This document shows, piece after piece, positions 11,101 to 22,500 of a stretch of DNA of 64,000 nucleotides. Below the pieces are notes generated by a model. It saw only the letters and a list, made by a program, of their open reading frames with translations. It made no database searches and was not told the origin of the DNA. A program made the translations under genes and the position numbers. The DNA lies in the NCBI GenBank assembly GCA_963556145.1, contig OY744467.1, positions 1,364,001-1,428,000 of the forward strand. Reading direction: 5' to 3'. Position 1 is the stretch's first letter, and the number at the start of each line of letters is the position of its first letter. The stretch is from Hygrocybe punicea. Its lineage: Eukaryota > Basidiomycota > Agaricomycetes > Agaricales > Hygrophoraceae.

Positions 11101-13291
11101 TTCAACAAATCATGGTGGCAGGTATGTCTCTCCGCGTTTTTTGAGCTGTGTTGTAACAGATTATAGCAGGTCCGTGTCTTGTTTGGATCATCCCCAATCA
11201 GGCCATACAATGAGTCCAATTTGTACAATCTCTATTGTCAAGCATACAAGAGGGCTGGTTTTCAGTCGAACATCAAAGTTCACTTCCCACAGCATATCCT
11301 GGGATATTTGCAGGAACGGCTTGGGTCTGTCATCTGTAAATGTGGGCTGGCCACTGCTTACTGTCCATGTAGGGTTGATAAGAACGAGACGGCAAAGTTG
11401 GGCTGGAGCCGAGGGACGTACCTTGACACATATGCACCTGCATTGCCCAAGGCGGTACGTTTGAGTTGCTCAGATGCATATTACTATTGACACACTCAAT
11501 TGCAGGCCATCCTTGCGACCCATGGCTATAAATTGCATGAAAGTTATGACCCACTCTGGCGTCATACCAGAGTGCCCGATCAATTTCACCAGCGGCTTTA
11601 TCCGATGGCCGAAGGGATACTGGAATTGATTGACGGTGAGTTGGCATCTTATCACCTTGGCTGTAGGTGAGCACATGTTTGTTTTCACAGGGAAAAGGAA
11701 TCTCTCTGGCGCATCAAACTACTGGCAGATGCTCATTGACCTTCGGCCATATCTTTTTCAGGTCAGAGTCCACCTCATTGGTGCAAACCTTCTGCTAACC
11801 CCCCCTTCCTTTTTTCAGTGTGCCGCAGCTCTCTATCAGGTGCGGCCAAACTCTGCCCTGTTCTGGCTGCCTGCACTTTGTCACGCTGGGGTGCAAGAGT
11901 GGATGAGGACAACATTTCCCGCAGAACTCTGCGTTCTGCAGGCAAACGCTGGCAGTCTGATTGACCTTGCTCGCATACAGAATGAGGCGCTTCAGCTCTC
12001 CTTGGAAGAAGTTAGGAGCTTGCTCGGAGCGCAATACAGTCAGTTGAAGCAGCTTATCAGCATGGTACAACGACGGACTGCCGTCCTGTCCCCATCAAAA
12101 GGCTATAGCAATGAGACCTATGCCCACCGCTGTGGGTCATTGTTTCTTTGTTTGTTCTCCATGTCACTTAGTGCTCGCTAACAGCAACTGCCATTACGAT
12201 GTCGGCAACCCTTGATGAGAATGAAAATCCTTTTCTGGTTAACGCAACAGCACATGCAATGGTACCGACGGCAAATATATTGCCAACCGATGAACAAGCA
12301 ACTACAGCCTCATCCATGTCAGCAGAGAGGCCCTTTGAGCCTACCACATGTAATATGGAAGACATGGGTATATATTCTACAGATGACAACTCCCTTCGTC
12401 GCTTCACCTGCCCACCCTCACCTCATGTTGATGTTCCTCGGACCTGAACACCTGTGGACCTGGTTTTACCTCCTCTTAAAGCATTTTACATGGAAGGTTG
12501 GTGTAGTGTGTGATGCCGCATTCAACGGAGCTCTAATAGTTGTCAACCAGGCACCACAAATGCACTCTGGCCGCCGATTCTTGGGCAGATGGGCATTCGG
12601 TGGCCTGACGTATTTTTACTTATAAAACAACCACAGTATCTCTATGACGTCTACAAGCCTTCTCATGCTAGCTTCGACAAGATGGATCTGGGCTCAATAT
12701 GGGAGTGCTGGAATGCAGGTGAGGCTGCTTACGATAAGGCTGGCAATCTCTCGGGAGTGAAACCACCACTGCGCGAAGTGGAGCAGCAGTTTGGTTCAGA
12801 GTGGCGAAAGGGACCCCAGGTATGTTGGCTGTTGTCTCTGGGATCAGGCTTGTCACCAATATTCAAAGGCCCGAAAGTGGTTTGAGAGATTTCGTGAGAT
12901 TCCAGAATGGATTGATGCCGAGATGCGATTGCAGGTTGTACCTCATCACATTGTCATACAGCAACTGGAAGCCATGCGAGGACCCTCGGGAAAGCCGCCA
13001 ATAGGTATGAATGCACTCTCAAGGCATCTCAAATCATTGCAGAAATCAAGAGTGCTCCAGGCCTCCACATCTGTAAGTAGCAACCGCTCCATCCTCTTAC
13101 ATGTATGAAATTTGAATCTCTCATCATCATAGGGACAACGTGATCTGGCTTTACCCTCACTGCCGAGTCTGCCAGCACAAGAGTCATTGCCAACCCAGCT
13201 TCCTTCAAACTCAAGCTCCGCCAGCAAAAAAAAGCGTGCACCAACAATTGGGGGGAGAAAAAAGCCCAGGCGGGGCAAGTGTGTTTCATAG
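8112..13291 (+). pseudogene. Crypton tyrosine-recombinase transposon gene with GCR1_C-like domain, disrupted
   Basis: A multi-exon frame starts at ATG 8112 (exons 8112-8275 and 8329-8439 are in phase). It encodes a Pro/Ser-rich start, a SAP-like helix pair (LHAICLERGVPSAQRWTLDL), a basic nuclear-localisation stretch (PRKRRR) and an acidic patch. Next is the recombinase region, with RGDDFR/ALKLCELQPYTF, HFPQHILGYL and LGWSRGTYLDTYAPALP (candidate catalytic Arg, His and Tyr). The C-terminal DNA-binding domain (SIWECWNAGEAAYD, EQQFGSEWRKG) resembles GCR1_C, and the frame stops at 13289-13291. Cryptons move as circles through a tyrosine recombinase. Three lesions are seen: in-frame TGA at 8535-8537 and at 8748-8750, and a solo LTR at 9896-10793 exactly between DDFR and ALKL. 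Family assignment is from motif order, without a search. Confidence 0.75.
9896..10793. mobile_element. Solo LTR inserted in the Crypton gene
   Basis: The 898-base insertion begins TGTAGA and ends TCTACA, the TG...CA form of retrotransposon LTRs. It is flanked by a 4-base duplication TCGT (9892-9895 and 10794-10797). Excising it with one duplication restores the continuous recombinase frame D-D-F-R-A-L-K-L. A TATA-like sequence lies near 9926-9950, and a CGTCACGT/GGGTTACGTCGGG tandem tract at about 10645-10705. No internal retrotransposon domain is present, so it is a solo LTR left by LTR-LTR recombination. Gypsy versus Copia origin cannot be told. Confidence 0.85.
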
Positions 13292-13477
13292 TCACTGAGT
13301 ATGTAGCAATTCCATAATACAGTGATGAAAAAATGAATTGTATTTTACTCTCTCTCTCCTGCTTGCCAGGATGCCAACACCGCCCTCATGTGGTAGTGTC
13401 CACTGCCCATGTCCCCCCTCCCAACTTCCTGCCCATGTTCTCCTCCCGACCTCTCTCACACAGATGCTATATATCGC

Positions 13478-13920
13478 GCATTCTCACCAATGCCAGCGCC
13501 AATCAAGACTGCAACCTCGACGTTGAAGACATCCCCTGTGGGAGCTCCATACGGACCATTGATTCTGACCGCGGGCATTGGACGTGAGGCAGCGCCCCCC
13601 ACATCAAGTTTGACATCAAGTTTGACAAAGTCGCCAAGGGGACCCTTTTCATCCACCTCCGCACCCTTCATCGCCACAAGGTCATAGCAGCAACAACGGA
13701 TGGCCCGATGCCGAGACGATCGCCAAGAGCCTGAGTGAAGTCGTTGACTTGACGAATGTGGACAGAAACATAAGGATCCTTGGAAGCGGAAGTGATGGTG
13801 AACTGAGAATTAGAGGTAAGACTACATAAGCTGGAAACGACGATTACATACCGGATGCCATTGGAAGCGAGAAATTTCGGGAACCTGGATGAAAAGCCAT
13901 TGGCCAGCAGTCACAAAAAT
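13478..13920 (-). pseudogene. NADPH oxidase (Nox) gene fragment
   Basis: Read right to left, the fragment encodes part of a fungal Nox: the FAD-binding segment AGQWLFIQVPEISRFQWHP, an intron with intact GT and AG borders, TITSASKDPYVSVHIRQV, and LGDRLGIGPSVVAAMT. A one-base frameshift follows. Then come MKGAEVDEKG and the NADPH-binding motif INGPYGAPTGDVFNVEVAVLIGAGIG, here interrupted at a splice donor (GGTGAGA). The transmembrane haem domain and the following NADPH-binding exons are absent on both sides. Retained introns show it is a DNA-level copy, not a retrocopy. It lies just beyond the Crypton 3' end and is not functional. Confidence 0.75.
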
Positions 13921-14222
13921 GTTCTGGCGTCGTGCATGCGAGGGAATGGGGTGGGAGAAGTCGGGCGTTTAGCAAGAGAGGGCGAGAGAGAGAAGTCGTG
14001 GGAGGAGGAGAAAGTGGATTGATGGGCGCAGGGGTGCGCTACCGTGAGAGGGGCGGTGTCCAAGGGGCTTGACGGTGACGGCTGGTGACCTGGCGAGCGA
14101 GAACGGTCGTGACCTGCCAGCAAAGGGCATGGTGACCACCCCCAAGACGGACGGTGAGCCAAGCGTGAAAGGGAGGTGTGACCAGGGGGTCACCGGTCAT
14201 GGGAATCCGGCTGGGAACCCCA

Positions 14223-14629
14223 GGGTGCACCTAACTTCTCACACACCCCTTGCCTTATATAGGGTAGCTAAGTGAAATATTTTGAATGAATCAATTTTAA
14301 CTCAAGTACTGCTGGTGATAAAATAACCGAAAAATCATGGTTCTTTGGTATGAAGGCTAAGATGTCCAACAGTTAATTCTTATTAAAATATGTTCAGTTA
14401 ATGCTTAAATATAAGCATAAATTCTGGATGAGTGAATCAGTCTCAAGTAACTATGCAATAGAACAAAAATACTATTTTTCTATAAAGATTCAGACATGCA
14501 AGCCTACTAAATGCAATTTCTCTAGAATTTTACAACCAACAGAAGTTGAGTGAAAACTGATTCATTGAAATTATCTTACTTAGCTATCACTATATAAGGC
14601 AAGGGGTGCGTGGGAAGTTGGGTGCACCC
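14223..14629. mobile_element. 407-base MITE with long inverted repeats
   Basis: The left end, beginning GGGTGCACCTAACTTCTCAC, is matched by the inverted complement of the right end, GGGTGCACCCAACTTCCCAC. The similarity continues through CCCCTTGCCTTATATAG and TAGCTAAGT for about 52 bases and, more loosely, to about 90 bases. The A/T-rich interior has no coding potential. No clear target duplication was found, so the superfamily is open. It sits between the Nox fragment and the eL39 gene. Confidence 0.75.
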
Positions 14630-14786
14630 CGCCAAATAGAATAATTCTTTTGGAAATAGCTGTAATAAATAAAAATCAAATTGAGGTCTGCCGAAATGCC
14701 GCTTAGTAATCAGCTATACAACACAACATTAATCTCAGCAACCTTAATTTTCCATCGACTAACTACTGATACACATTGGACGACGG

Positions 14787-15140
14787 ATGGTGAGTTTTCT
14801 TATTGAGCGCTCGTCGAATACCCTGGCGGGGATGTTGACATTCTCCACACCAGCCTTCACAGAAAACTTTCAGAACAAAACGCATCCTCGCAAAGGCTGG
14901 TCGCCAGAACCGGTTTGTCTGCAACTTGTATTACATCTCTTGCTGTATAATGATATCGTCGTTTTTTTTTATTACTATAAAGGCCTATACCTCAGTGGTT
15001 CCGGATGAAGACGGATACCAAAATTCAGGTAGACGTTGAAAGACTGGTGTGTTTTATGTACTGAATACCCTGACAATTGCTGTTCTATCTAGTACAATGC
15101 AAAACGTCGTCACTGGCGGCGCACAAAACTCAATATTTGA
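14787..15140 (+). CDS. RPL39: 60S ribosomal protein eL39
   Basis: A 51-residue ribosomal protein of the large subunit, lining the exit tunnel. Four exons were read by hand: the ATG alone (14787-14789), 14854-14912, 14983-15028 and 15093-15140, all in phase. The product begins MPSQKTFRTKRILAKAG, continues RQNRPIPQWFRMKTDTKIQ and ends YNAKRRHWRRTKLNI, matching the highly conserved eL39 family over its full length. The intron placed directly after the start codon is common for small ribosomal protein genes in fungi. The gene is easy to miss because no exon exceeds 60 bases. It lies upstream of GET1 in the same direction. Confidence 0.93.
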
Positions 15141-15431
15141 GTGTCGTCTATTTTATTCGCATCGTGTTGCATTACTGGCTATGGGGGACAACGAGGGGTG
15201 GGGACAACGACGGACGTCGCACGAGATCACATGTATCTGATTGGCTCCGAGTTCAATGAGAAAACTTCAAATTTCCACTGCAGACGCTGTCATATTATTA
15301 TTATTTGAGTGGAATGATACAAAGGCTTGTCGGCGAAGTGCTGAAGCGCTGAAGCGCTGAAGCTCTGAAGCTTTGTCGAAACGTGTTCCAACTGTGCACG
15401 CGTGGCTTCGCAAATTTGGCGATTGACCGCC

Positions 15432-16325
15432 ATGTCCCTGTTAATCACCGTGTTCTTGCTTGTCTTCATCACCGAACTAATATCCTGGGTAGGCAAATCT
15501 GTACTGCTTGACCTTGTACGTTTTCCCTACCGGCTTGATTTACTTTTCTGAGAAATTTATTTTTTACGCTCGGCACTTTTTTGCAGGCATACGCCATCCA
15601 CCTGCGCATTTTCGACTCCAAAGCTTCAGCACGGCAACGCGCACTCAAAGCTAAGATTTTGGAATCCAAGGCAGAGCTCCTTCAGACGAGTGCACAAGAC
15701 CAGTTCGCAAAATGGGCAAAGCTGCGACGCAGTATTGATAAGGGACTGGCAGAACTCGAGGGTCTCAGTTGAGTCCCTCCATTTTCCCGTTGATTTAAAG
15801 GGGCCCATCATCCACTTTGCTTCCGGCACACCTTATTTATTTGAATAACATTTATTATGTCTTCGTAGATAAAGAGCTATCCAGCAAAAAGACGGCCTTC
15901 TCGCTCACGTTCAATACTGCGCTCTGGGTATTGACTACAGGGCTGCAGTTCGTGATCGGGTGGTACTACAGACGATCCGCTGTGTTTTACCTGCCTCCGG
16001 GCTGGCTTGGGCCACTGGCATGGTGGTTTGCGCTCCCATTCGCGCCGAAAGGTACGGTGACCGTACTTTCTGCGTGAATCGTATTTTTTGACTACCGAGG
16101 GGATCTCTCCATAGGTTCGGTGAGCGTCGGAGTCTGGCAGATGGCATGCCGGCGTGTCATAAAAGTTGGGGAGCGGGTCGTGAGGGATCTAGCGAACGGG
16201 GGTGAGTGTGGGTTCGGTTGCATTTGCTATCGTCAAGTTTCTGAATGTTGTGCTCTTGTTTGGTCACACTAGACTCAGTGTCTGGAGGAGAGGGGGCCAA
16301 GATGGACGAGAAAAAGAATTCATAG
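15432..16325 (+). CDS. GET1: Get1/WRB tail-anchored protein insertion receptor subunit
   Basis: Encodes a 195-residue ER membrane protein that, with Get2, receives tail-anchored proteins from Get3. The five exons (15432-15515, 15587-15767, 15869-16051, 16115-16201, 16273-16325) are all in phase. The N-terminus is a membrane segment ([18 protein letters not shown]). A cytosolic coiled-coil rich in K/R/E (residues about 38-90) follows and binds Get3. Then come [20 protein letters not shown], two further hydrophobic segments ([13 protein letters not shown] and [15 protein letters not shown]) and a short polar tail. Size and topology fit the family. The start was chosen because it directly precedes the first membrane segment. 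Confidence 0.9.
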
Positions 16326-16516
16326 GGTTTTCTTATCACTACATGAGTTTAATAATGCATCCGCTATCTTCAGTCTGTGATATTCTGTATTTATTTTGCA
16401 AACTTGCACGTGATTATGACGACTCGGATCGATCGGAATTCGGACAGCCGCCGTAGATATAAAGGTTCGCACGGTTGTGTGCTCCTATCTTTCTATCACT
16501 CGCTCGCTCGCTCACA

Positions 16517-18437
16517 ATGGTCCCAGGCGTAAAAATACACAGCAAGGCCGCCCAACAGGCCCAGTCGGAGGTCCTCACCGACGACGCTCTGAACTTCCTC
16601 GCCGCGTTGCACCGCACCTTCGAGGCGACTCGTCAGTCCCTCCTCGTCGGCCGCGATGAGGCACAGCGCAGGTTGGACTCTGGTGTACCCCTCGACTTCC
16701 CCCCGGAGACAGCTCTTATCCGTGCAGAACTTTCGTGGCACTGCGCACCCCCTGCCCCAGGCTTGGAAGATCGGCGAGTCGAGATCACTGGACCCACTGA
16801 TCGCAAGATGGTCATCAATGCCTTGAACAGTGGTGCCAAGACATTCATGGCTGACTTTGAGGGTGAGAGCCAAATCATAATTGCACAGTCACACATCGTT
16901 GACCCGCGCTTCGTCAACCGTTTTGTAGACGCCAGTGCTCCTACATTTGCCAATTTGATAAATGGTCAAGTCAATCTGCGTGATGCTATCGGGCGTAAAA
17001 TTGACTTTCAGTCGGGTGGAAAATCGTACAAGCTCTCCGAAAAACCGGCCGTCCTCATCGTCCGGTATGTTCACTCAACGTCCATGTGAATTCCGTTTTT
17101 CATTATTAATTTCGCTCTTCCAGCCCCCGAGGCTGGCATCTTGACGAACCCCGCGTGACAATCGACAATGTTCCCATGTCAGGCTCCCTTTTCGATTTTG
17201 CACTCTACTTTTATCACAATGCAAAGGAGCTCATCAAGCGCGGCTCCGGTCCCTACTTCTACCTCCCAAAGATGGAGCACTATCTCGAAGCCCGCCTATG
17301 GAATGATGTCTTCTTGTTCTCCCAGTCTTATATCGGCATCCCACATAATACCATCAGGGCAACGGTACTGATCGAAACTTTGCCTGCTGCCTTCCAAATG
17401 GAGGAGATTCTGTTCGAGCTGAGGAACCATTCCTCCGGTTTGAATTGTGGACGGTGAAATATCTCTACAAAGTTCATCTATCGTCCCTTGTCTAAGTCTA
17501 TCGGCGTTGTTAGGTGGGATTATCTTTTCAGCTTCATCAAGAGACGCAGAGCAGATAAGAGTGCACTCCTTCCTGACCGCAAGGACGTCACAATGACTGT
17601 TGGCTTCATGGACGCTTACGTTCGTCTGTTGATCCAAACATGCCACAAGTACATCTGATTTCTGTGTATTTCTGCGTCACAATTATTCACGATGAGTTCG
17701 CCAGACGCAAAGTTGCTGCCATGGGAGGCATGTCTGCACAAATTCCCATCAAGGATGATCACGAGGCCAACGAGGTCGCGATGGCCAAGGTCCGTGCGGA
17801 TAAGGTCCGTGAGGTCACCGCCGGTCATGACGGCACATGGATCGCGCATCCGCTCATCAACCAGATTGCCCGCACCGTCTTTGACGACTACATGCTCGGT
17901 GCCAACCAGGTGTGTTTCCTTGGCACCTAATTCCTCTTCCGATGATCCGAGCTGATGTCTAATTAGTACCACGTCCGCCGCGAAGGCGAACGCATCCATG
18001 CTTCCGACCTGCTCAACACCTTCGTTCCCGGCGCCGTCACGGATGATGGCGTGCGATCCAACATCTCTGCCTCGCTCGCGTATACCGCCGCATGGATTGG
18101 CGGTAACGGGTGCATCCCGCTGAACTATCTCATGGAGGACGCGGCGACGGCGGAGATCACGCGGGTGCAGCTGTGGCAGTGGGTCCGGCACGGTGCGCGC
18201 TTGGACACGGGCGAGCCGGTCACGGTGGCATACGTAGACGGGCTGATTGCGGAGCTCGCACCTGGGATCAAACGTCTCGCGCCGGGGGTGACGGATTCGG
18301 ATCTGCAAGTCGCTGTGCAATATCTCAAGGGACAAGTGAGGCGAGAATGGCCGAGCGAGTTTTTGACGAGCGATTTGATGCCGTATTTGGCCATGAAGGA
18401 TGGCGTGGACGCCAAGTGGTTGAAGAGCGTGTTGTAG
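16517..18437 (+). CDS. Malate synthase (glyoxylate cycle)
   Basis: Condenses glyoxylate with acetyl-CoA to malate, allowing growth on C2 compounds and fatty acids. Starts at ATG 16517 with [14 protein letters not shown]. Family signatures in order: TFMADFED (split by the intron 16863-16928), [31 protein letters not shown] with the catalytic Arg, [19 protein letters not shown] and GLNCGRWDY with the Mg-binding Glu/Asp, [30 protein letters not shown], and [18 protein letters not shown] with the C-terminal catalytic Asp. It ends ...WLKSVL. The last tripeptide is not a canonical peroxisomal PTS1 (SKL-like), so its compartment is uncertain. Length is normal for the A-type enzyme. The neighbouring Ohr gene is convergent. 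Confidence 0.95.
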
Positions 18438-18618
18438 GTTGTTGCTCTTTTTTTTCCTTCTTGGCGCATCAAAGTAAGCAAACCTGCCGGCCGCGAAATT
18501 GTAAAATTTTGGAGATTGTACATTGTGTACCACTTTGCCAGACTCGTATATGATATGAGTTAGTACCTTCAATATAAGAATCGGTTTTGGCAATTTTTTT
18601 TTTGATATCAGGTCTACA

Positions 18619-19369
18619 TCAGGCTCTGGAAACATTCACCACCGCGCCATGCTTCAGTGCCCGACTGTACGGGCAGTTCTGAGAAGAACAAAAAAACCGA
18701 TTACAATATTAATGTTATTCGAAGAACTTGAAGAAAGAAAAACAAACAAACACGCACGTCATGACCAGCCTGCAACAACTCCTCATCCACCCCTTCCACC
18801 GAAATGTCCACGGCAATTCCAAAGCCCTTCATCTCCTCCGGTTCCCCGAGGTGCACCGTCGCATGCACAACCGCGTCATGCGCCCCACCTGGCCTCCCCA
18901 TGCGCCCGGCCATCATCTGGATCGCCCCCAGCAGGCACGCTTGTTTCCGAGAGTTGCCATAAATCAATTATATTCAAAACTTGGGGGGAAAAAAAAGGTT
19001 ATAAATCACAAAACTTACATGCGTATCCCATCGCGAACAGCTGCTCCGGGTTCTGCCCGGCGCCCATCCCACCCATCTCCTTCGGCGAGGCGAGGTGGAG
19101 GCTGAGGTTGTCCGACGTGACTTCTCCGTTGCGGCCCTTGCCTCTCGCCGTCGCATGCGCAGAGTACTAAAAATGGGAACGTTTGTTTGATCACCAGTAC
19201 TAGTGTGCGCTTTTTTTTTTTCTTTGTTTTTTTTTTTTTTGCGCGAACTACCATTCACCTTGTGATCCTTGAGAGTCATCAAGGTCCGTTTCGAGTATGC
19301 GCAGCTGGTCTGGCTAAGGGAGAGGGCGGCGACACGGGGCGCTATTAAGCGAGTGGAAATGTTCAGCAT
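18619..19369 (-). CDS. Ohr/OsmC-type organic hydroperoxide reductase
   Basis: Reduces organic and lipid hydroperoxides with a thiol pair. Read right to left from ATG 19367-19369. Exon 1 (37 residues) has an arginine/serine-rich N-terminus suggestive of a mitochondrial presequence. Exon 2 carries HATARGKGRNGEVTSDNL and KEMGGMGAGQNPEQLFAMGYA. Exon 3 has SCLLGAIQMMAGRMG with the first catalytic Cys. The last exon has NCPYSRALKHGAVVNV with the second Cys, and the gene stops at 18619-18621. Length (about 165-170 residues) and the two-Cys spacing fit Ohr. The family is mainly bacterial but known in fungi. A purine/pyrimidine-rich intron with long T runs lies at about 19195-19250. Confidence 0.88.
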
Positions 19370-19508
19370 CTTGTTAATGTGTGTGGGTTCCAGTAGGAGT
19401 TTGAGAGATGCTGCAACTGGCCCACGTGCGATATCGTCATAGAAGCGCAAAAATCATGAGGTGGCAGAGGTACAAGTAAAAGGCGTAAAATAAATAACTA
19501 GTACTAAA

Positions 19509-22500
19509 TCAGAAGCCACTCGCCGTGACCCTCAGCTGCTCCAACTTCTTCAACACCTCGCCAACAGTCCGATCCAGTTCTCCCGCAATAGCACTCTGTT
19601 TCGTCCCAGGCAGCCGTGCAAACGTCTCGCACAAGTCCCCGTCAACAACAGCCTTCACCGGCGTGTAGTATCCCCGCCAACTCAGCTGATCCCGTCCAAC
19701 AAGACTGCCTTGCTCCGTCCGCATGTGCTGCTCCAACGTCGATATGAAATCCACGTCCTCCTTCGACACGAATGGCACGAGGATCCCGATCGTGCCGTGC
19801 AGACCGATGTACAGCAGGACCTCACGACCACCAGCCACGAGAGAGACTTTGTGAATCGAGGTGACAAGATCTCCAATGTGGAAATGACACATCAATTTGG
19901 TCTTGTGCGGAGCGCCCATAAGTATTCCCTTTTCATGCAATATGCCTGCGCCGGTCGGGTCTTCGTCAACTTGATCGGATACTTTGGGGTCCAGGCGATT
20001 GACAAAGATGTTGCCAAATCGGTCGGCGGCAGCAACAGTGTTGTAGTCCACCATCGCCGTCGCCGTGACCCATCTTGGCTGGCTGTCGTCGGCGAAAACA
20101 AGGAGACGATTTTCGGGAGGCTTATAGGCGGCAAAGTACAGGGATTCCTGCATATCCCCAACAATAATTCGCGACCCTTGTGTATTAAGCGTGATAATTG
20201 CAGATCCGAATGTCTGTCAAAATGACATGAGTTAAAACGTTCTCCCAGGGCCAATTTGCTCCACGAACCTTGTTTTCAACCTTGCGGAGCAGCTTCTTTT
20301 TCCCGATTTCGTAGATTCTGAGTGCTTTCCCAACGCCAGCAGCGAGTCTTCCCTGGAATGCCATTACGGCCAGAGGTACATCGTCCGTCTCCGTCTACAT
20401 GACCTGTTTGAGTTACGTAGATGTAGACGTTTGGGGCCACATACTTTGTGTTGAAATTCAAGTCCTGCTCCATCGTTGGTGAATTTATATGTCCGCAAAT
20501 AGCCGCTGCTACACGAGCGAGGCGACAAGAAAGTGTCAGCAGCTGTGCCTACTACAAGATGGAGTTCGCCGCCCCGCGCCGAGAATGGAACGACGGCCAA
20601 AGAGAACGCCGCTTCATTACCATCCAGGGGAATCACAGCTACGGTCTTTGCCTAAAAAGATATTAAACATTTAGATAATGGTGCATCATGAAAGGAAATT
20701 TTCGAGGCACCTCAACAGGATCAATAATACGGATGCAAGAGGCCCAAGTCCCAGCAGGAGCTTTTGGTCGGCCAAATACTTCTGGCGGCAACTTAACCAC
20801 CTCGTCATCTATGTCCTTTCCCTGCTGCCGCTACACGAGTGGGGTACGAGTCAGCTAGAGCGGATACGATTTGTTTCAGGTATACGGCAACTCACCAGCT
20901 GTTCCAACTTTTGTGCAGCTGCACCTTCTCCTAGTACCCGGTGGTCGCCTTCAATGAGATAAAAATATCTATTGGTTGGATGCGAAATGAATTTGCGAGG
21001 GGTGTATGACAGAGGAATGGAGTCCTGTTTCAATTTCGTTCCCAGTCTCGGGATTTGGAATATCCTAACGAGAAAATAAATATTGGTTTACGTCAGCAAT
21101 GGGAGATCTCCATGTGAAAGGACATGACTGACCTAAGAAGGCTGCCTGCAATCCCAATAAGCCCCTCTGGGCTGAGTTCTGCCGAAAAACTCCAAGCGTA
21201 ATCAAAGTTTTCAAAAATGAGTGGAGTAAAGTGCATGAGGTTTTGGTGGGTGTAGTTTAGCCAAGATCTCGACGAGAGCGCCAAAATGGCCGGATTTCTT
21301 TGTATCAGTACCCGGATGAGACGCACAGGCCTGGTACCTAGGAACCTAGGGAACATTTCAAATCGTGAAGCAAAGCAAGGAACAGTCCGAGGTAACGTAC
21401 CGAGTCCGAGTATCGGTAAGTTGACCATTGATAGGATCAAGCACGGTGCGCAACAACACTCCGTTCTGCAAACCAATATTGACAAACATCGTGGGCTGAC
21501 TTTTGTTGATACTGGCGTCCAGCATGTCAGCAATACAGATCGCGGACGGCGGTGCCGTCAGTGCTTGCAAACTGATGGTTTCGAGTGTCGTTTCGGGGTC
21601 TAGGGAGATGATGCGGACGGTTTGGTCCTCACAGCCGACAGCCTAAAGAGATAGGGAAAAGGAGTAAGAGAGAAAGAAAAAAACAACCACCGTAACGAAC
21701 TCACCAAGTAAGGGGTTCTTTGCCGTCCCTCAGGGACTTCCGCAATACTCAAAGCTAGGACCGTACTGCCCATGGCTTTTCGGTCCTCGTACTCATTGAG
21801 TTGACCTTCGAGATCGAGCTCAAAGTAAACGAGTTCAGCAGAACTTAATGCAACCACAACTTGTCTCTTGTTGGTTGTTGCGCACACGACGGTTTTACCC
21901 TGGGGAACCCTCCACTCATTGACACGTCGACTAGCCAAGACATGCCGGATGCCGTGGGGGTGGACTTGCAACAGAGCATCGGCACCAATCTGCTGCACGG
22001 CAAGGGTCGGAGCAGACGATAAGAAGCCGGTATCTTGAACTTCCTCGATTGTTTCGCCGATAGAGAGCACTAGCGTGCCGTTGACGAAGGAAAGGATGAT
22101 ATAGGAGTCAAATGCATCTGTAAACCATACAATAGGGAAATGAACGATGACCGAATCGAGTTCATGAGGCGCATACCGTCTTCTTTTCGCTTAGTGGTCC
22201 AGACGGCGTTAGGAATGCCAGGCAATTCAGAGCTGACTGATTCCTCCACCTCGAGGCCATGACGTAAAGTTCTAAATGTGCTCCGAGCACCACGGCCGCA
22301 AGCGGCGAATATCTGAGGAGCATCGGAATTCGGCAAAACTTTCATCACTTTAGAATCAAGGACAGGATCCAGCGATTCCATCTCGTCGGCGAGTGCCAGA
22401 TTTTCCAAACCGCGGGGAACAAAGAGTGCATGTGGTAGAGGTACAGAGGGGTCAGCCATGCCGAATGAAGGATACGAAGTTGAAGCCCATTCTGGTTCGT

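Noticed and set aside
17616..18635. 339-residue minus-strand frame
   Set aside because: Antisense to malate synthase exons whose codons match conserved motifs; GC-rich codon use leaves the opposite strand open.
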